Shown: positions 22,001 to 32,524, counted from the stretch's first letter. The stretch: DNA of 64,000 nucleotides from Cyprinodon diabolis (GCA_030533445.1 CM060068.1:37245010-37309009), one strand, 5' to 3'. Notes: a model not told the origin generated them from the letters alone. Numbers and translations are program-made.

Positions 22001-25000
22001 TTCAAAAAAGACACTGCTGTTGCTGTTGAAAACAAATTAGAAAAATTTTTCTACACAGCAATACCAAGCTAGGACCCAGAACTCACGCAAGACGGATAGT
22101 GGGTTCATTAAAATGCATTTATTCAAACGATGACTTGGATGTCTTGAAGAGAAACCCAGGTTAGTGACCATGTTAGTGACTGCGATAATCTGACAGAGGA
22201 TGATTATGAACACGCGAGTCACTAACCTGGTTTGACAGTTTAGTCCATGCCCAGAGAATGACGATGATTCTGAATAGATGCTGCCAGAGAGTTCCAGACG
22301 AGGAAGCCCAGAAGGCTGCAGAGCTGACAGGAGATTAGATCCGAGCTGACAAAGGAAGACAGGACAATCAACAGGGCGAAGTCAAGAGGCAGATCCAGGT
22401 TAAGTCCACAAAAGAATCTGACAGGAGTCCGAAGACAGGCAGACAAACTAATCAGACAGGGACAGGCAGGCTCAAAGGTACAAATACAGGAACAGATCAA
22501 GATCAGGCAACCAGAACACTATAGTAATGCTAGAAAACTCTCAACACCAAAGGCTCAAGAAAAATCTTGCACCGATGGCTAGGAAACAGGCAGCTTAAAT
22601 AGGAAACCAGTACAGGTGGATCTGATGATTGATTAGGTAGAGGGCAAAGCTAAAACTCATGCCACCACCTTAGACCAAATAGATAAAGGTCTCAAAGTTA
22701 ATAGAAAGACTTAATGATCTTAATTCAACCCTGAACATCTCTAAATACAAAAATCCAATTACACAGCTTGAGTTAAACTGCTTTTGAACTGTTGATGGAC
22801 TCCCCCCTCTTTAGCACTGCCATCCGGTCTGGTGACTCCAACATCCATTGGTGATAACAATCAAATCCACATGAGTGTATTTGTCCTCATTGTTACTATA
22901 AAGCTACATCCAGCTAGATTCTTAGTTCGGAAAACATTAAATAAGTAAAATCAAGATGTTTATTAATGTATGAAAAGCTCATTTTCAGCCTCACAGCATT
23001 CACTGTCACTACTTTTTTTTTATTAGAAAAACGAAGGTCCTTTAGTTTTTTATTATTTTTGATGTGGAGGTACAAATATTCTTAATTTAAACACTGTTGA
23101 AATGTTTAAATGTATTTTAGAAAGCAAGCTATATTTAATAAAAATGCCTGTTGCTTTATGAAAATCATTTTAAACTTGATTTGTGCTATGTTTCATTTGC
23201 CCAGATCCAAACATCATACTTCCCATTGGATTAGTTGCTGGTGGTGTGACTGTTCTCTTTATCATCACTGTGGCCGTCTACTACGCCTTCAAAATAGACA
23301 TTGTACTTTGGTTCAGGAGGGCGTGTCCGGTCGTCTATACAAATAAAGGTAAAATTTTGCATTAGTTGTATAACTAAAAATATATATTGTGTATATTATG
23401 AAACTGGGAAACAGACAAAGCGTTGGGAAAAAATTGAAACAAAGGATTGACAGCTTCCATATTGAAGGAAAGACATGCAGTAGCTACAGTATATTCCCAC
23501 ACATTAGTACAGCCATAGAATCTTCAATTGTATGTCACAAATCATCACATTTATACAGTAGGACACAAAACAGAGGAAGCAACCTAACCACAGGGCGCTG
23601 CGCTATTTCAGTTGAAATGTCATCTACCTCTCATTCAATATGGGAGGGTGTGTGTGTGTGTGTGGGGGGGGGTATTTAACTGCCTGCAGAATGTCAGTAA
23701 ACCACAGATTCCTTCCAACGTGCATATCTACTGGATGCAAAAATGACTCAATACAAAACAAACTTTTTTTTTTTTTTTAACAGTTAATTGTCATGGTTAT
23801 GAGTTAGCTTCAGGAAAAACTCTGGTAACCTTAACTTCGAAAGGTTTCCATGCATAAAAACATGCAAATTCAATAGCTTGTACATTAGTGATTCATAACC
23901 GAAGTGTAAATGTATTGGGTGTCTGTAATGAGGAATTGCTGGCACAAATTTTCTAGAATACTTACCTTTAATGAAAAGGCCAAAAAATTGCTAATGATGG
24001 GGTAGAGTATAAAAATAATGTACTCAAGTAAAAATACAGTTATTTTGATAAAAAGCTTTACTTCAATACAAGTAAAGTTACTGGTGTAAAATGGTATTAC
24101 AATTTAAGAGCACCTCAGTGAAATTTTACTCTAAGTGTGTATAGAGAAAGTCTCTCAGACATAATGCAAAAGTAGAGATTTTGGTCTTAAACGGTTTATT
24201 ACAACCAAAGCAACCTTATAAAAAGAAAATGCAGCACAAAAATAAAACGTTTGAACAAATTACATCAACACAATTGCTTCAGCCTCTCCCCCAGCACCCC
24301 TAATTCTGGAGATACTGGTAGCTTTTTCCTCCACTTGAATAGATATGTGAGTAAGGATGAAGCTTCCCTAACTCTACTTTACTTTGGACAACAAGGTACA
24401 CATTATAACAAGCAGTAAATCTGTTGAACAAAAGTAAAATAGCTACTATTAACATATCCTTAGCAAAGCAAAATACCCCTAACAAAAGCATTTTGCATTG
24501 CATTTAAAAATGTACAAATGGTGAGATTGAAGACATGAACAGCAGGTTGGTGAGGTTTCTCACATGTGGCTCAGTGGGAACTAATCCAAAAATGGCTAAA
24601 TTAAGATAAAGTACATATATTTCAACAAATTGGGGGATCATAATCTGAGTAGCACAAGGTTGGGTCATTTCTTTATATTAATTTGATTTACATACAAAGT
24701 TTTAGTATTTCCACTCACACTATTATTCTATCATTAATATTTTACCTATATTTTGAGGAGCATTAGCATTTGAATAGTCAGTAAAGTAATAAATTGCAAA
24801 CTTTTGCGCCTTTTTTATTAATTTGCTCAATATCTGTTTCACCTTATTGAATTTGCAACTTTAAAATAAATAAACTAACAGTGATTTCACTGTGGACTGC
24901 ATAAAGGAACAGCTGGAGACGCTGTTGCTTAGTAGTAATGGGTTTATATGCCATCTTAGACTTTTTCCATATGGAGAAGGTACGTCCTCCTCATGCATGC

Positions 25001-26933
25001 ATAGATTCTATTGGGAGGATCTGGCTTCCTTACCCAGTCAAAAACACATGTGTTATAGTAGGTTAGTCAGTCTTTGTAAATTGCCCTCAGGTGTGTTTGT
25101 ATGTTGGGTTTGTTTTTTTTACTTTTATTTTCTCAAACCATTGTTTTGTATGCTTTTGCTTTAGGTTGCAAATAGCTAGTTACTTTAATAAGAACTTTTC
25201 TCTCTCAGATCTAGATGGTAAGCTGTATGACGCCTATGTTGCATGCCCCAATCCTGGTGCCCTCGGATTCAATGAGGAAGTGGAGAAGTTTGCCCTGCAA
25301 ATACTGCCTGAAGTGTTGGAACAGGCCTGCGGCTACAAACTCTTCATAGCAGGCCGTGACTGCCTGCCGGGGCAGGGTAAGCCACCCATCTGCCTAAGTT
25401 ACCTTTGTTTGCTAATTTACCACTTGTGTATTACCTCTGGATGAATGTAGTTCTTCTCTGTAAAGGTTTTGTTTCAAACAGACATCAGACAGACAAAAAA
25501 GATGACAGCAGTCTGGTCAGGGAAAGTGTTCAGGAAAAGGTTATAGCAGGATTAAGGTTTAATTCTTATACAATATTCCCACTTTTGCTGTCGAAATTTT
25601 AATCTAGGTTTGTTACTTTGTGTAAACTACGCATTAACTCCTCTTTTCACCATGCACATACTTCTGTACTGTTTGTATTTTGGTCTTCAGAAAACATGCA
25701 GTCATAACTTTTACATGATATAGCAAATATAAGGAAAGACGGTAAATATGGGACCAAAATTAAACTTTGTGGTCTACAAGCAAAACATTTTTTTTTGGTG
25801 TTGATAAAATGACAATGTATAGCAGTGACACAGAAGCGGATCAGAGTATATTGAACATAGATGGAGCTAAATAACAGGCAGAGATAAAATAAATATAAAT
25901 ACATTTGAGGTTGTAGGAGCTGGTAAAGGTTGTCAGTCATCCAGGTCATAGTCATTTCAAAAGAAAACAACAACAAGGCTCGAATTCAACGCTATTCCTG
26001 ATTTGAAAAGGCTTCCTGAATGGGAAGCAAAATGCCTTCAAACTTTGAAACAAAGTCCGGTGGATTGTTTTGTAATTTAAAATTTTGAAATGAGGTTGTA
26101 GAAGGCATTAGGATGGAAATAGGTTCAGCTTACAGCAGCAAAAATACAGCTAATGTACAAGGGCTTTGGTTCAAATGAGGCGTCTTTTTTTTTTCACACA
26201 CATTTCGGTCTTCCTGCAGCCATCATGGACTCCGTGGACGAGAACCTTCATGCCAGTCGCCGAGTTCTCCTGCTATACACTGCCTCCACTTTCAAAAGAA
26301 ACACAAGCAGCAGCAGTAACAACAATAACATTACAAAGATCAGTAAGGGAGGCGATGAGATCGAAAGCACGACCAATGAAAGCAGCTGCGACGTGAATGT
26401 TGATGATGGAGATAAAGTCTTTTTGGACACGAGGCAGCAGCTGGAATGTGTGGTAGCCATGTACAAGGCACTTCTAGAGGGATCCATAAAGGTAAGCAGG
26501 ATACTTGTTAATGCAAAAAAACACAAGGTCATAGAAATTAAAAACTAGAGCTGAATAAAAGTTAAAAGGAGAGATAATTGAGAAAAGTAATTTTGTTATG
26601 ATTTAGTTACTGTCTAATAAAGTTCTGTCCTTACAGGTGGTTCTGGTGGAGTTGGAGGAAATCACCCCGGCTCAGTTGGCCCTCTTCCCAGAGTCAGTGC
26701 GCCATCTGAGGAAGAAGCAGGGTGCTGTGTGCTGGTGGAAGGCTCTGCAGACAAGGCAAAGATGGAGGATGTGTTCAAATTTGAGAAAGGATGAGGAAAG
26801 TGGTGAAAAGGTCTCAAAAGTCTCACCATCCCTCTCTCCTTCCTCCAGATTTTGGAAAGAAATTAGGTACCACATGCCAGTTAGAGGCAAAAGGATTGTT
26901 TATCCAGAAAAAACTGCCTTGTTAAACTTATGA
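13022..26933 (+). CDS. il1r1: Interleukin-1 receptor type 1-like protein (gene A), 11 coding exons, 639 aa
   Basis: Coding exons are 13022-13094, 14271-14523, 16040-16232, 18624-18795, 19734-19796, 20734-20866, 20973-21124, 23205-23348, 25209-25376, 26220-26491 and 26637-26933. All introns are GT-AG and the frame stays open for 639 codons to a TGA stop. The product is a type I membrane receptor: signal peptide (about residues 1-19), three Ig domains (about 25-345), membrane helix (about 350-375) and TIR domain (about 398-620). The juxtamembrane run FKIDIVLWFR is typical of IL1R1. TIR box 1 is KLYDAYV (399-405), box 2 is GRDCLPG (443-449) and box 3 is FW (613-614). In the family, such receptors bind IL-1 cytokines, recruit the accessory chain and signal through MyD88. 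Oddities: Ig domain 1 lacks the canonical Cys pair, and the TIR has a Ser/Asn-rich insertion. It could be another IL1R-family member; orthology needs a tree. Confidence 0.9.
13797..13940. mobile_element. Truncated copy of the ATCGG-rich hAT-like MITE (intron 1 of gene A)
   Basis: Shares AGTATGCAGTTC, ACACACACATCAATTTCAAAC, CAGCCAGGTATCGG and a GACATCGGTGCAACATTA end with the complete copy at 27995-28377. The left part is replaced by unrelated sequence. Confidence 0.6.
13995..14070. repeat. Perfect 30-bp inverted repeat (hairpin) in gene A intron 1
   Basis: Arms 13995-14024 and 14041-14070 are perfect reverse complements (starting AAAAACTGCAATTGCC) around a 16-nt loop. It lies 200 bp before exon 2. 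No flanking target duplication was seen. Confidence 0.85.
14271..14523 (+). CDS. il1r1: Gene A exon 2: Ig domain 1
   Basis: Encodes residues 25-109. It starts with EKC, the first Cys of the outer domain-1 disulfide, and contains the NITWY motif of Ig strand C and the DDGDYVTVL motif of strand F. Where family members have the canonical Cys pair, this exon has Leu or Ser (near 47-52) and Thr106. Five N-glycosylation sequons are present (N48, N58, N65, N79, N95). It ends in phase 2 before GTAAGA. Confidence 0.9.
15456..15958. mobile_element. MITE-like element with long inverted ends (gene A intron 2)
   Basis: The left end (AGTACTGTATGGAGGACTAGC, on to AATGCTCAATAAAT and CAATTAATT, 15457-15545) is mirrored by the right end (15880-15958: AATTAATTGCATGC, ATTGAGCATTT, AGAGCTGGTCCACCATAGTAC). 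The arms are about 80 bp with some mismatches. No coding capacity. Confidence 0.6.
16040..16232 (+). CDS. il1r1: Gene A exon 3: end of Ig domain 1 and first half of Ig domain 2
   Basis: Encodes residues 109-173. QCYM (Cys114) is the partner of the N-terminal Cys27. LHCPL holds the strand-B Cys of domain 2 and SVTWYK is its strand C. The intron after it is phase 0. Confidence 0.9.
17009..18571. mobile_element. Foldback element filled with palindromic minisatellite (gene A intron 3)
   Basis: The left end CTACGGAAGAGGATTAGG, followed by CCACTG and an A-run, is repeated in inverse at the right end (18545-18571). The ends stay similar for about 80 bp. Everything between is a tandem array on the palindromic 12-mer TCAGAATTCTGA, with spacers such as GATTAAAG or AAAAAAG. 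No protein is encoded. It ends 52 bp before exon 4. Confidence 0.75.
17089..18490. repeat. Palindromic minisatellite array in four blocks of alternating polarity
   Basis: About 70 units of 17-22 bp. The spacer reads CTTTAATCT in 17089-17434 and about 17904-18298, but AGATTAAAG in about 17436-17902 and 18300-18490. Each polarity switch is centred on an AGAATTCT core. Around 17435 the two sides mirror each other unit for unit, including the odd unit with CTCTTTTCAAATT. Confidence 0.9.
18624..18795 (+). CDS. il1r1: Gene A exon 4: second half of Ig domain 2
   Basis: Encodes residues 174-231. It begins GCDP, the Cys after the strand-C Trp that is typical of IL1R domain 2, and contains the strand-F motif GGTYTC. 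The acceptor is only about 50 bp past the end of a 1.56 kb foldback element in intron 3. The intron after it is phase 1. Confidence 0.9.
19734..19796 (+). CDS. il1r1: Gene A exon 5: linker into Ig domain 3
   Basis: A 63-nt exon encoding residues 231-252, DSYFLLPEVHEP then NKIVKAVK. It is strand A of Ig domain 3, with phase 1 introns on both sides, as in gene B exon 5 (69 nt). Confidence 0.85.
20300..20660 (+). repeat. Near-complete SINE copy (gene A intron 5)
   Basis: A tRNA-like head (GCAGCAGTGGGTATTACTGC, GGTTTTATGTTCTATTCC) is followed by the body (GGAGTTTCCATGTTTTCCC, TTTCCTCCCACAGTCC) and tail (ACCCCGCCTCCCACCC, GATAAGCGTGATTG). It lies 74 bp before exon 6. Confidence 0.75.
20734..20866 (+). 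CDS. il1r1: Gene A exon 6: first half of Ig domain 3
   Basis: Encodes residues 252-296. It contains the strand-B Cys (LTQRCLVF) and a strand-C Trp (DVFWFVN), plus N-glycosylation sequons NLT and NYT. The donor at 20867 (GTTTGT) is weaker than average. The intron is phase 2 and only 106 bp long. Confidence 0.85.
20973..21124 (+). CDS. il1r1: Gene A exon 7: second half of Ig domain 3
   Basis: Encodes residues 296-347. It contains the strand-F motif LNYTCRAYS with the second canonical Cys of domain 3. It ends at a GTAAAG donor in phase 1. Confidence 0.88.
21542..21972 (+). mobile_element. Dispersed hAT-like non-autonomous element, copy 1 (gene A intron 7)
   Basis: Matches 54549-54970 along its length in the same orientation (for example ACACACTGTAGTAAACAGAT, GCACCGTTTCATTCACAAC, CCTGTCCCATCAACCAGGAA). 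The right end GGTCCTTGGCCTGGAAAACG with GAGGACCCCTG is typical of hAT-type ends. Confidence 0.65.
22068..22650 (-). repeat. Possible LTR-derived repeat, minus orientation (gene A intron 7)
   Basis: Begins GGACCCAGAACTCACGCAAG and has a TTTATTCAAACGATG stretch (an AATAAA on the minus strand). This layout resembles the reverse complement of the solo LTR end at 31600-31657. No clean termini or target duplication were found. Confidence 0.35.
23205..23348 (+). CDS. il1r1: Gene A exon 8: transmembrane segment
   Basis: Encodes residues 347-395. A hydrophobic helix (ILPIGLVAGG to VAVYYAF) is followed by the family juxtamembrane motif KIDIVLWFR. Phase 1 on both sides. Confidence 0.92.
24950..25110 (+). 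repeat. Degenerate copy of the SINE/LINE-tail repeat (gene A intron 8)
   Basis: Traces of the family order remain (CATGCATGCATAGATTC, GATCTGGCTTCCTTACCCAG, TTGCCCTCAGGTGTG). It ends about 100 bp before exon 9. Confidence 0.4.
25209..25376 (+). CDS. il1r1: Gene A exon 9: TIR domain box 1 and box 2
   Basis: Encodes residues 395-451. GKLYDAYV is TIR box 1, [11 protein letters not shown] is helix A, and GYKLFIAGRD then CLPG is the box 2/BB loop. The BB-loop Pro is retained, which in the family is needed for adaptor contact. Confidence 0.94.
25925..26085. repeat. Penelope-like end fragment (gene A intron 9)
   Basis: Shares CATCCAGGTCATAGTCATT, CTTCAAACTTTGAAACAAAG and CCGGTGGATTGTTTT with the fragments at 9925-10470 and 46035-46240. 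Confidence 0.5.
26220..26491 (+). CDS. il1r1: Gene A exon 10: TIR core with Ser/Asn-rich insertion
   Basis: Encodes residues 451-541. SRRVLLLY is strand D of the TIR and VVAMYKALLEG is the following helix. Between them lie about 40 residues (473-515) rich in Ser, Asn, Asp and Glu, including four Ser followed by four Asn. The matching stretch in gene B is much shorter. The reading frame runs through it without a break. The intron after it is phase 0. Confidence 0.9.
26637..26933 (+). CDS. il1r1: Gene A exon 11: end of TIR domain and stop codon
   Basis: Encodes residues 542-639. VVLVELEE is strand E, LFPESVRHLRKKQG is the helix after it, and RFWKEIRYHMPV is box 3. The tail is short and ends in a TGA at 26931-26933. 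The intron before it sits six codons plus one base upstream of the matching intron in gene B. Confidence 0.93.
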   Translation: MVLVELEEITPAQLALFPESVRHLRKKQGAVCWWKALQTRQRWRMCSNLRKDEESGEKVSKVSPSLSPSSRFWKEIRYHMPVRGKRIVYPEKTALLNL

Positions 26934-27425
26934 CAGTTAGATTTGAACGAGTGAAACAGGTAATGAACAGGTACAATGAAAAAGTAATGTAGTGTCCTAT
27001 TTGCGCTCTTATTTTGCAACTTGAACATTTCTGATCAGTTAAGGATTTTTTGCTGTATAACTTGTGCTTTAACAAAACAAAAAAGCTGTGAAGAAAAATC
27101 AGAGGCTGCTTTCTTCAGTAAAGCAGTTTATCTGTCCAAAGTTTGCTGAATACGAGTGCCCTAATGATTCTCCAAGCGCTGGTGTATATTAGAAATGTAA
27201 ATACAAATGCAAAAATGTTTAGAGTATTTGTAAATATTTGGTTGTGTTTTTACGGTTGTAAAAAGAGTATGAACGCTGTGATTTTACGCTCTTTTGGTTT
27301 CAGGTGATATCAAAGATATTTCTGTAATGGTAAAATTATTGGCTAAAAACTCCACTGAACATTGTATTTTTATCAGTGTTATACACTGTTATAAAGCTTA
27401 TAAATAAAAAGAGAGCTTCATCAAA
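26934..27425 (+). other. il1r1: Gene A 3' untranslated region with poly(A) signal
   Basis: AT-rich sequence follows the stop codon. A canonical AATAAA lies at 27403-27408, about 470 nt past the stop, so cleavage is expected near 27420-27430. The exact site is inferred. Confidence 0.65.
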
Positions 27426-27994
27426 AATGTATGCCTGGATTTTTATTTCTTTAGTTGTTTATGAATAAAGTGAGCAAAGTTCGATTCTGCAACATGATAT
27501 TTCTTCCACGCTCCCGCAAAATGCTCCTGGTCTGGATTACCACTAGACTGTTGTGGTATGATTACATGCCGATCAGTGATAATTAATGGACCTTTGAGGA
27601 CAGTGTATCTATGAGGTGGAATGTCAAATTTAGGGCGAAGTATGACGGCAAAAAGTGTGAAAGTTTAATATAATACACTTCTTGTGACAAAAAAAAAAAT
27701 GTAAATTATTTTTTGATTAAAAAACTGCTAACTTAAATATGTTTGATTTATCAGGATATTGCTTTATTGCCAATAGCCTTCAGTGTTATCAGAGATGTCT
27801 GTTCTTTCCAAGCTCAGAACTGTCTCACTTTGCCCAGAAAGAATGGCTGAATCCTGACAAACCTTGACCCCAGCAAGAAATTAAACTGGGATATAATTCA
27901 GGCAGGCTACATTTAACAGTTAGTATTTGGTGATTTGCCATAAACCATGATATTAATTATGGACATTGAAAACCTTGTCCTTGTTGGTATTTAG

Positions 27995-28377
27995 TAGTAT
28001 TGCCCCGACACCGATACCAGTATCGGGCGAGGCCTCGATCCAGCACTAAAATGGTGGTATCGGTATCGGTGAGTACCAACAAAAAGGGCACCGATACCAT
28101 TTTGAGAGCCAAAAGTTTATTCAACTATTGTCCCCCATTCCAGGTAGGCCATAAAAAGTTCTACTGGATTCACTTTGTATTAGTCTTCTTTTCCAGCTTC
28201 ACAAAGGTAGGCATCAGCTTGACAAAGCCATGGTGGCAATTATTTACATCCAAGTAGTATGCAGTTCCTCATATACACACACACACATCCATTTCAAACA
28301 GATGGTATCGGTATCGGCCGATACTGCACAGCCAGGTTTCGGTATCGGGGCTAAAAAATGACATTGACGCAACACTA
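27995..28377. mobile_element. ATCGG-rich hAT-like MITE, complete copy
   Basis: A 383-bp unit starts TAGTATTGCC and ends GCAACACTA, a short inverted repeat. It is flanked by an 8-bp near-perfect target duplication (GTATTTAG at 27987-27994, ATATTTAG at 28378-28385), which fits hAT transposition. Both ends are rich in CCGATACC/GGTATCGG. No coding capacity. Related copies: 13797-13940, 49887-50265 and 63302-63494. Confidence 0.8.
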
Positions 28378-28784
28378 ATATTTAGCATAATCACTGGAGT
28401 GCACAGTTTGGCTTTTGCTGAGGACTCTCCAAAAACTACAACTCTACCCATCTTACAAACTTTCTAAGACATTCCTACAGTGGCATGTCATCCTGCCCTC
28501 CATGGTGCCTTGTAGACCAAGTAACTGTCCCATCCCTGCTTCTTTCTCTTTTGCGGGTAATCTTGGACCAGCCCACATCAAAGTGCTGCAATCTCTACCT
28601 TCAGGACCAAATATTTGTTTTGCAACTGACCAGCACATAAATTATATATTATTAAGTTGAACTGGAAGTTAAAGCTAATTAAGATGTCATTCTAATAAAG
28701 AATAAAACCAGGTATTGGTCTTAAGTTAAATTATTAGAACTGACAATTTGCTCAGTGACCAGGTGTTATTAGAAGCTTACCAGC

Positions 28785-29905
28785 AGAGGCGGTTTTACCA
28801 TTCTGCAAAACTTGGAAGTTGCCTATGGCCCCAGGTTAGTGGGTGCTCATAAACCTCCTTTTAGATGTATGGTTAATACAGCTATTACTTATTTGTGCAC
28901 ATTTATTATGTTTTTGATAAAATTCCTTTTGCTAAAATTCCATCAGAATGCTTATAATATTAAGTGTGTGTCAAGCCCCCACCTTTAGTGTCCACTAGAT
29001 TGGATCAATCCATTTGCTGCATGTGTGCAGAAAGTCCAAACAGACAGCAGCAAACCATTTGAAAACAGACGGTGCAAAGCGACGAGAAGATCAGAAAAGG
29101 GGCAAGAAAGTTGAAAAGTAGCTACCCTAGTGGTACGCAGCTATAACTTTGACACCTGTTGGGAGTGTCCATCCGATGGGTGGAGATAAACATCTAGTGC
29201 ATTGACTTTTTAAATGTGTGGAACTTCCTTTTTATGGCTAAATGAGAGCAGTGGGCTTTAGGCTGCCCTGCAAGGCCATTCTAAAGCACATATCAAGGTG
29301 CTCATTTTGAGCCTGGATCCATATTTATTTTTGTATATATGTTCATGATGGAGAATCCTGCTTCATAGCAGCAGGTTGACCCAAACATACTCAAAATGTG
29401 CAGGGTCAGCTTTGAGGACACTGTTTAACCTTTCTGTAACCGGTTTACCGCTGGTCTTCCAGCAGTCTACACTTTCTCTGCTCTCTTTTTGTCATTGTCT
29501 TCTCCTTCTTTCCCATCGCCCGGCTTGCCACAGGTTTGCCTGCTGTGTCTAAAAGTGGCTTGCCGCAGTGACCCAGACTGAGAAAAGTCACTGGCTAATT
29601 TGTATCATGTGTAGCCTGGTACTGGACGCTCCGGATGGCCTTACCATATTAACAAGTGAAGTTAGACACTGTTTGACGACAGTGTCTAACTTCGCTTGTT
29701 ATTGAAGATTGGACATTTTAAAATTAAGTTTCAAATTCCGTTTGTATTTGATACAAATGATCAGAAATGATTAGGTTAGATAAATAGCCATGTATTATCT
29801 GTATCTGTATAATGGGTCTGTTTTATATGTTGTCTTCTCCATTCAGAGGGCCCCATACCTGTCTTCGCCTAGGGCCCCAAATTTACTAAACCTGCCCCAT
29901 GCAGT
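28785..29905. mobile_element. Putative decayed DNA element with GGGCCCC-rich ends
   Basis: The left end GAGGCGGTTTTACCATTCTG and the right end (reverse complement GGGGCAGGTTTAGTAAATT) are weakly similar. GGCCCCAG and AGGGCCCCAAATTT lie inside the two ends. No transposase frame is seen. Confidence 0.35.
29651..29700. repeat. 22-bp inverted repeat with 6-nt loop
   Basis: Arms 29651-29672 and 29679-29700 (AACAAGTGAAGTTAGACACT and on) match with one mismatch around TTGACG. It lies inside the putative element at 28785-29905. Confidence 0.8.
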
Positions 29906-31054
29906 TCTGTTGCTAGCAAAATGGACTATGGTTCCAGAGATTGAAAGTCCTTAATAATTTAATTAAATAAAAAAGTGGACCAATAGTTCAGTCCCCATTT
30001 TTACAACTGCATAGACACACTCTCACACAGTCATGGATGCTTGCTGAAAGGCATGGACTGTTTGTCAATATGTGTACTTGTGCATTCTGGTGCTTGTGAA
30101 ACATCATCAGCCTCAGCTCTAGTACTGTCCCAATTCAAAGAACACAAGACAGAACAGATAAAGTCCCCGGATGTTGTTCTCGCCCCTCCCTCTTTACCGA
30201 GTATGCATTAGGGTAGACTTGTCCGTTCTCGGACAAGTATTACCCAGCATGCACTGCGGCAGCAGCAGCTCCCCGTCAGCAGCAGCCCTTTCTTGGCATA
30301 GCTGTTGTGGCTTTGATATCAAATTTTTGTTTTATTTGGCAAAATGTTAATTTGATTTGTGTTTATCTAACTGTTTTAATTATTATTCCCCCAGTAATGA
30401 AAAAGGTAAGAATTTATTATTATCTGGAGACTATTAATAATAGGAGGTGAAATGTAGCTCCAGACAAGCCAAGCTTGTGAGCTTTTTCATTTGACCCATA
30501 TTAATGCTGCATGCTCCCGTTCTCCCCAATTCCACACTTTCCTGTGTTCTTCTCAAGAACATACTTGGTGAGGACATGAGTCCATACTCACGTTCTTGTG
30601 CATTTAGAAACGGCCATTATGTCGAGGAAAAGGAAGGAACAGCTGTGATGTATCTGGTTTCTTATTACTGCCACCCACTGGACTTGTGGTGTAGTGCAGT
30701 TTCCTACATAATTCCCCTACATGTCTTTGGTCTTTCAGAGCAATGAAAACAGAAGACACACAAGTTAACAGCAATTTGTGTAAACTGGGTTAAAGAAAAA
30801 ACAACAACCGGGAGTTGAGGTCCGGATTTCTTGCAGGCCAGAAATTTTTTTCATACAAACTTTAATCATAAATGTGTTTGTAAACGTTGTTTTGACAACT
30901 GTTTAGGATATAACCCAAAACCTTTACTTTAAACTCTGCAGATCAAATTTTCCAAAAGTTTTTTTTTTCATCGACATAGCAGACAGTGCTGAGTGTTTAC
31001 TGTAGATGATTTTCTTCACTTCTTGGGATATAAAAAAGGAAAGAAAAAGCTAAT

Positions 31055-31657
31055 TGTCATGATCTTGGCACCATAGGCTGGGTTTTACTCTTTTTCTTCT
31101 TATCTGCTTTGCTCCTCCCCGTCCTATTTATCTCTTATCAGATCCACCTGTTTCTTCTCCTATTTATGCCACCAGTTCCCAGCCCATGGTGCCAGGTTAT
31201 TCAAGCTTCCAGCGTGTCTAGTTCTAGCGTTTCTCTGTATGTGTTTGTTCTGCCTGATATTGACCTGTTTCCTCCCCCCGGACTTCTGAGATTTGGCCGC
31301 CCCTGCTCTGCTCTGTTTTGCCTGTTCTGTTTCTCTGGATTCTACCTGTTGCCGACCTTCTGACCACGGCTTGGCTTATCCCTCCTGGATCCCTCGTTTT
31401 CTCTGTGTGCTCTGGCTGCTGCTGGTCGCTGCTCCTCTTCCCTTCTGGATCTCTGGTTCAGGCTCAGTTTCCCGCTGCTGAGCACAGCTCCTCCGGACTT
31501 CACTCCTCCTTCTGAACTCAGACTGAACTTTGCCAGCGTATCCAGTGAACCCGCGCCAGCTGATGAGCAGCCGCACACAGCTTGTTCAATAAACTCCTTT
31601 AAAGTCTCACTGTCTGCCTTGTCTGAATTCTGGGTCCAAACCTCTGAGTTCCTGACA
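31055..31657 (+). mobile_element. Solo LTR of an LTR retroelement, plus orientation
   Basis: A 603-bp unit begins TGTCATGATC and ends CCTGACA, with a perfect 5-bp target duplication CTAAT (31050-31054 and 31658-31662). An AATAAA near 31589 fits an R/U5 border. Open frames inside it are accidental. No internal region or second LTR is present. Confidence 0.8.
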
Positions 31658-31794
31658 CTAATCAAGAAAAAAAAGACTGTCCTGTCAAATAAACATTCAA
31701 TCAAAATATTCCAGAGGGCTCAGAAAGTTCAAATATAAAAGTGGAGGTTAATGTTATCATTTTCATTCCTAGGAAGAATGAAAGAGCTGCACTG

Positions 31795-32095
31795 ATCTGA
31801 TATGCAAATTCGGCCCCAACAGTATATTGGCCAATTAGCTGGATCGGATGTCGGATGAATGAGGCTTGTCCAGCAATTTGATCCTGTCAATACCTAATTG
31901 TGTACAGAACACACAGCAACTCATATCTGTGTAAATCTGTTACCTTTTTAACACTGTTTATGTCAAGCATGATGCCTTTACTCATATGGCAAAGTATATG
32001 GTTAATTCATTCAACAGTAGTATTGGATTGTATCCGATATCAGCCAATAAGCTCAGTCTGTGTATCAGTATCGGATTGGAACATAATCATACAAA
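31795..32095. repeat. Possible non-autonomous hAT-type fragment
   Basis: Inverted similarity between GCACTGATCTGATATG with TTGGCCAATTAGCTGG on the left and CCGATATCAGCCAATAAG with ATCAGTATCGGATTGG on the right. The borders are not clear. Confidence 0.35.
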
Positions 32096-32524
32096 TTTAT
32101 TAATTATCTGATTTATTACAATAAAAGGAGTAGAAATCTTAGGAGTGCCTTGCACAAAAAAGTGAAAAACCAATAGATTAGACCAGATTTACAGTAAGAC
32201 AGCAAGTACCTCACAATGCATACGTCCTCCTGAACCATCATAGACATAACCCAACTAACATCAGGTAGTTTCTGTATTTGCATATTGGGCAAAGGGCAGG
32301 TTAATCTTACCCTGTATCTATTGTACTTGTTTTTGGTCTTTCCACCTTGTAGTGATGGGGAGATAGAAGATAAAAAAGACGGTTATGAAAATGAAAAAGG
32401 GAAGCCGAAGGTTGTTCCGAAAGTACTTGAGAGGGTGAGAAGGGGACAGAAGGTTATGAAAAAAAGTCTAAGCAATTTCCACAGAAAAAAGCTAATTCTG
32501 ATATTAAAGCTGGATTAAAAGTAT

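Noticed and set aside
26153..26548. 131-codon frame as a separate small gene
   Set aside because: It is the gene A exon 10 frame running past the splice sites into intron sequence at both ends.
31109..31704. Several overlapping frames of 60-120 codons on both strands
   Set aside because: They lie inside the solo LTR and follow its C/T-rich composition; no domain is present.
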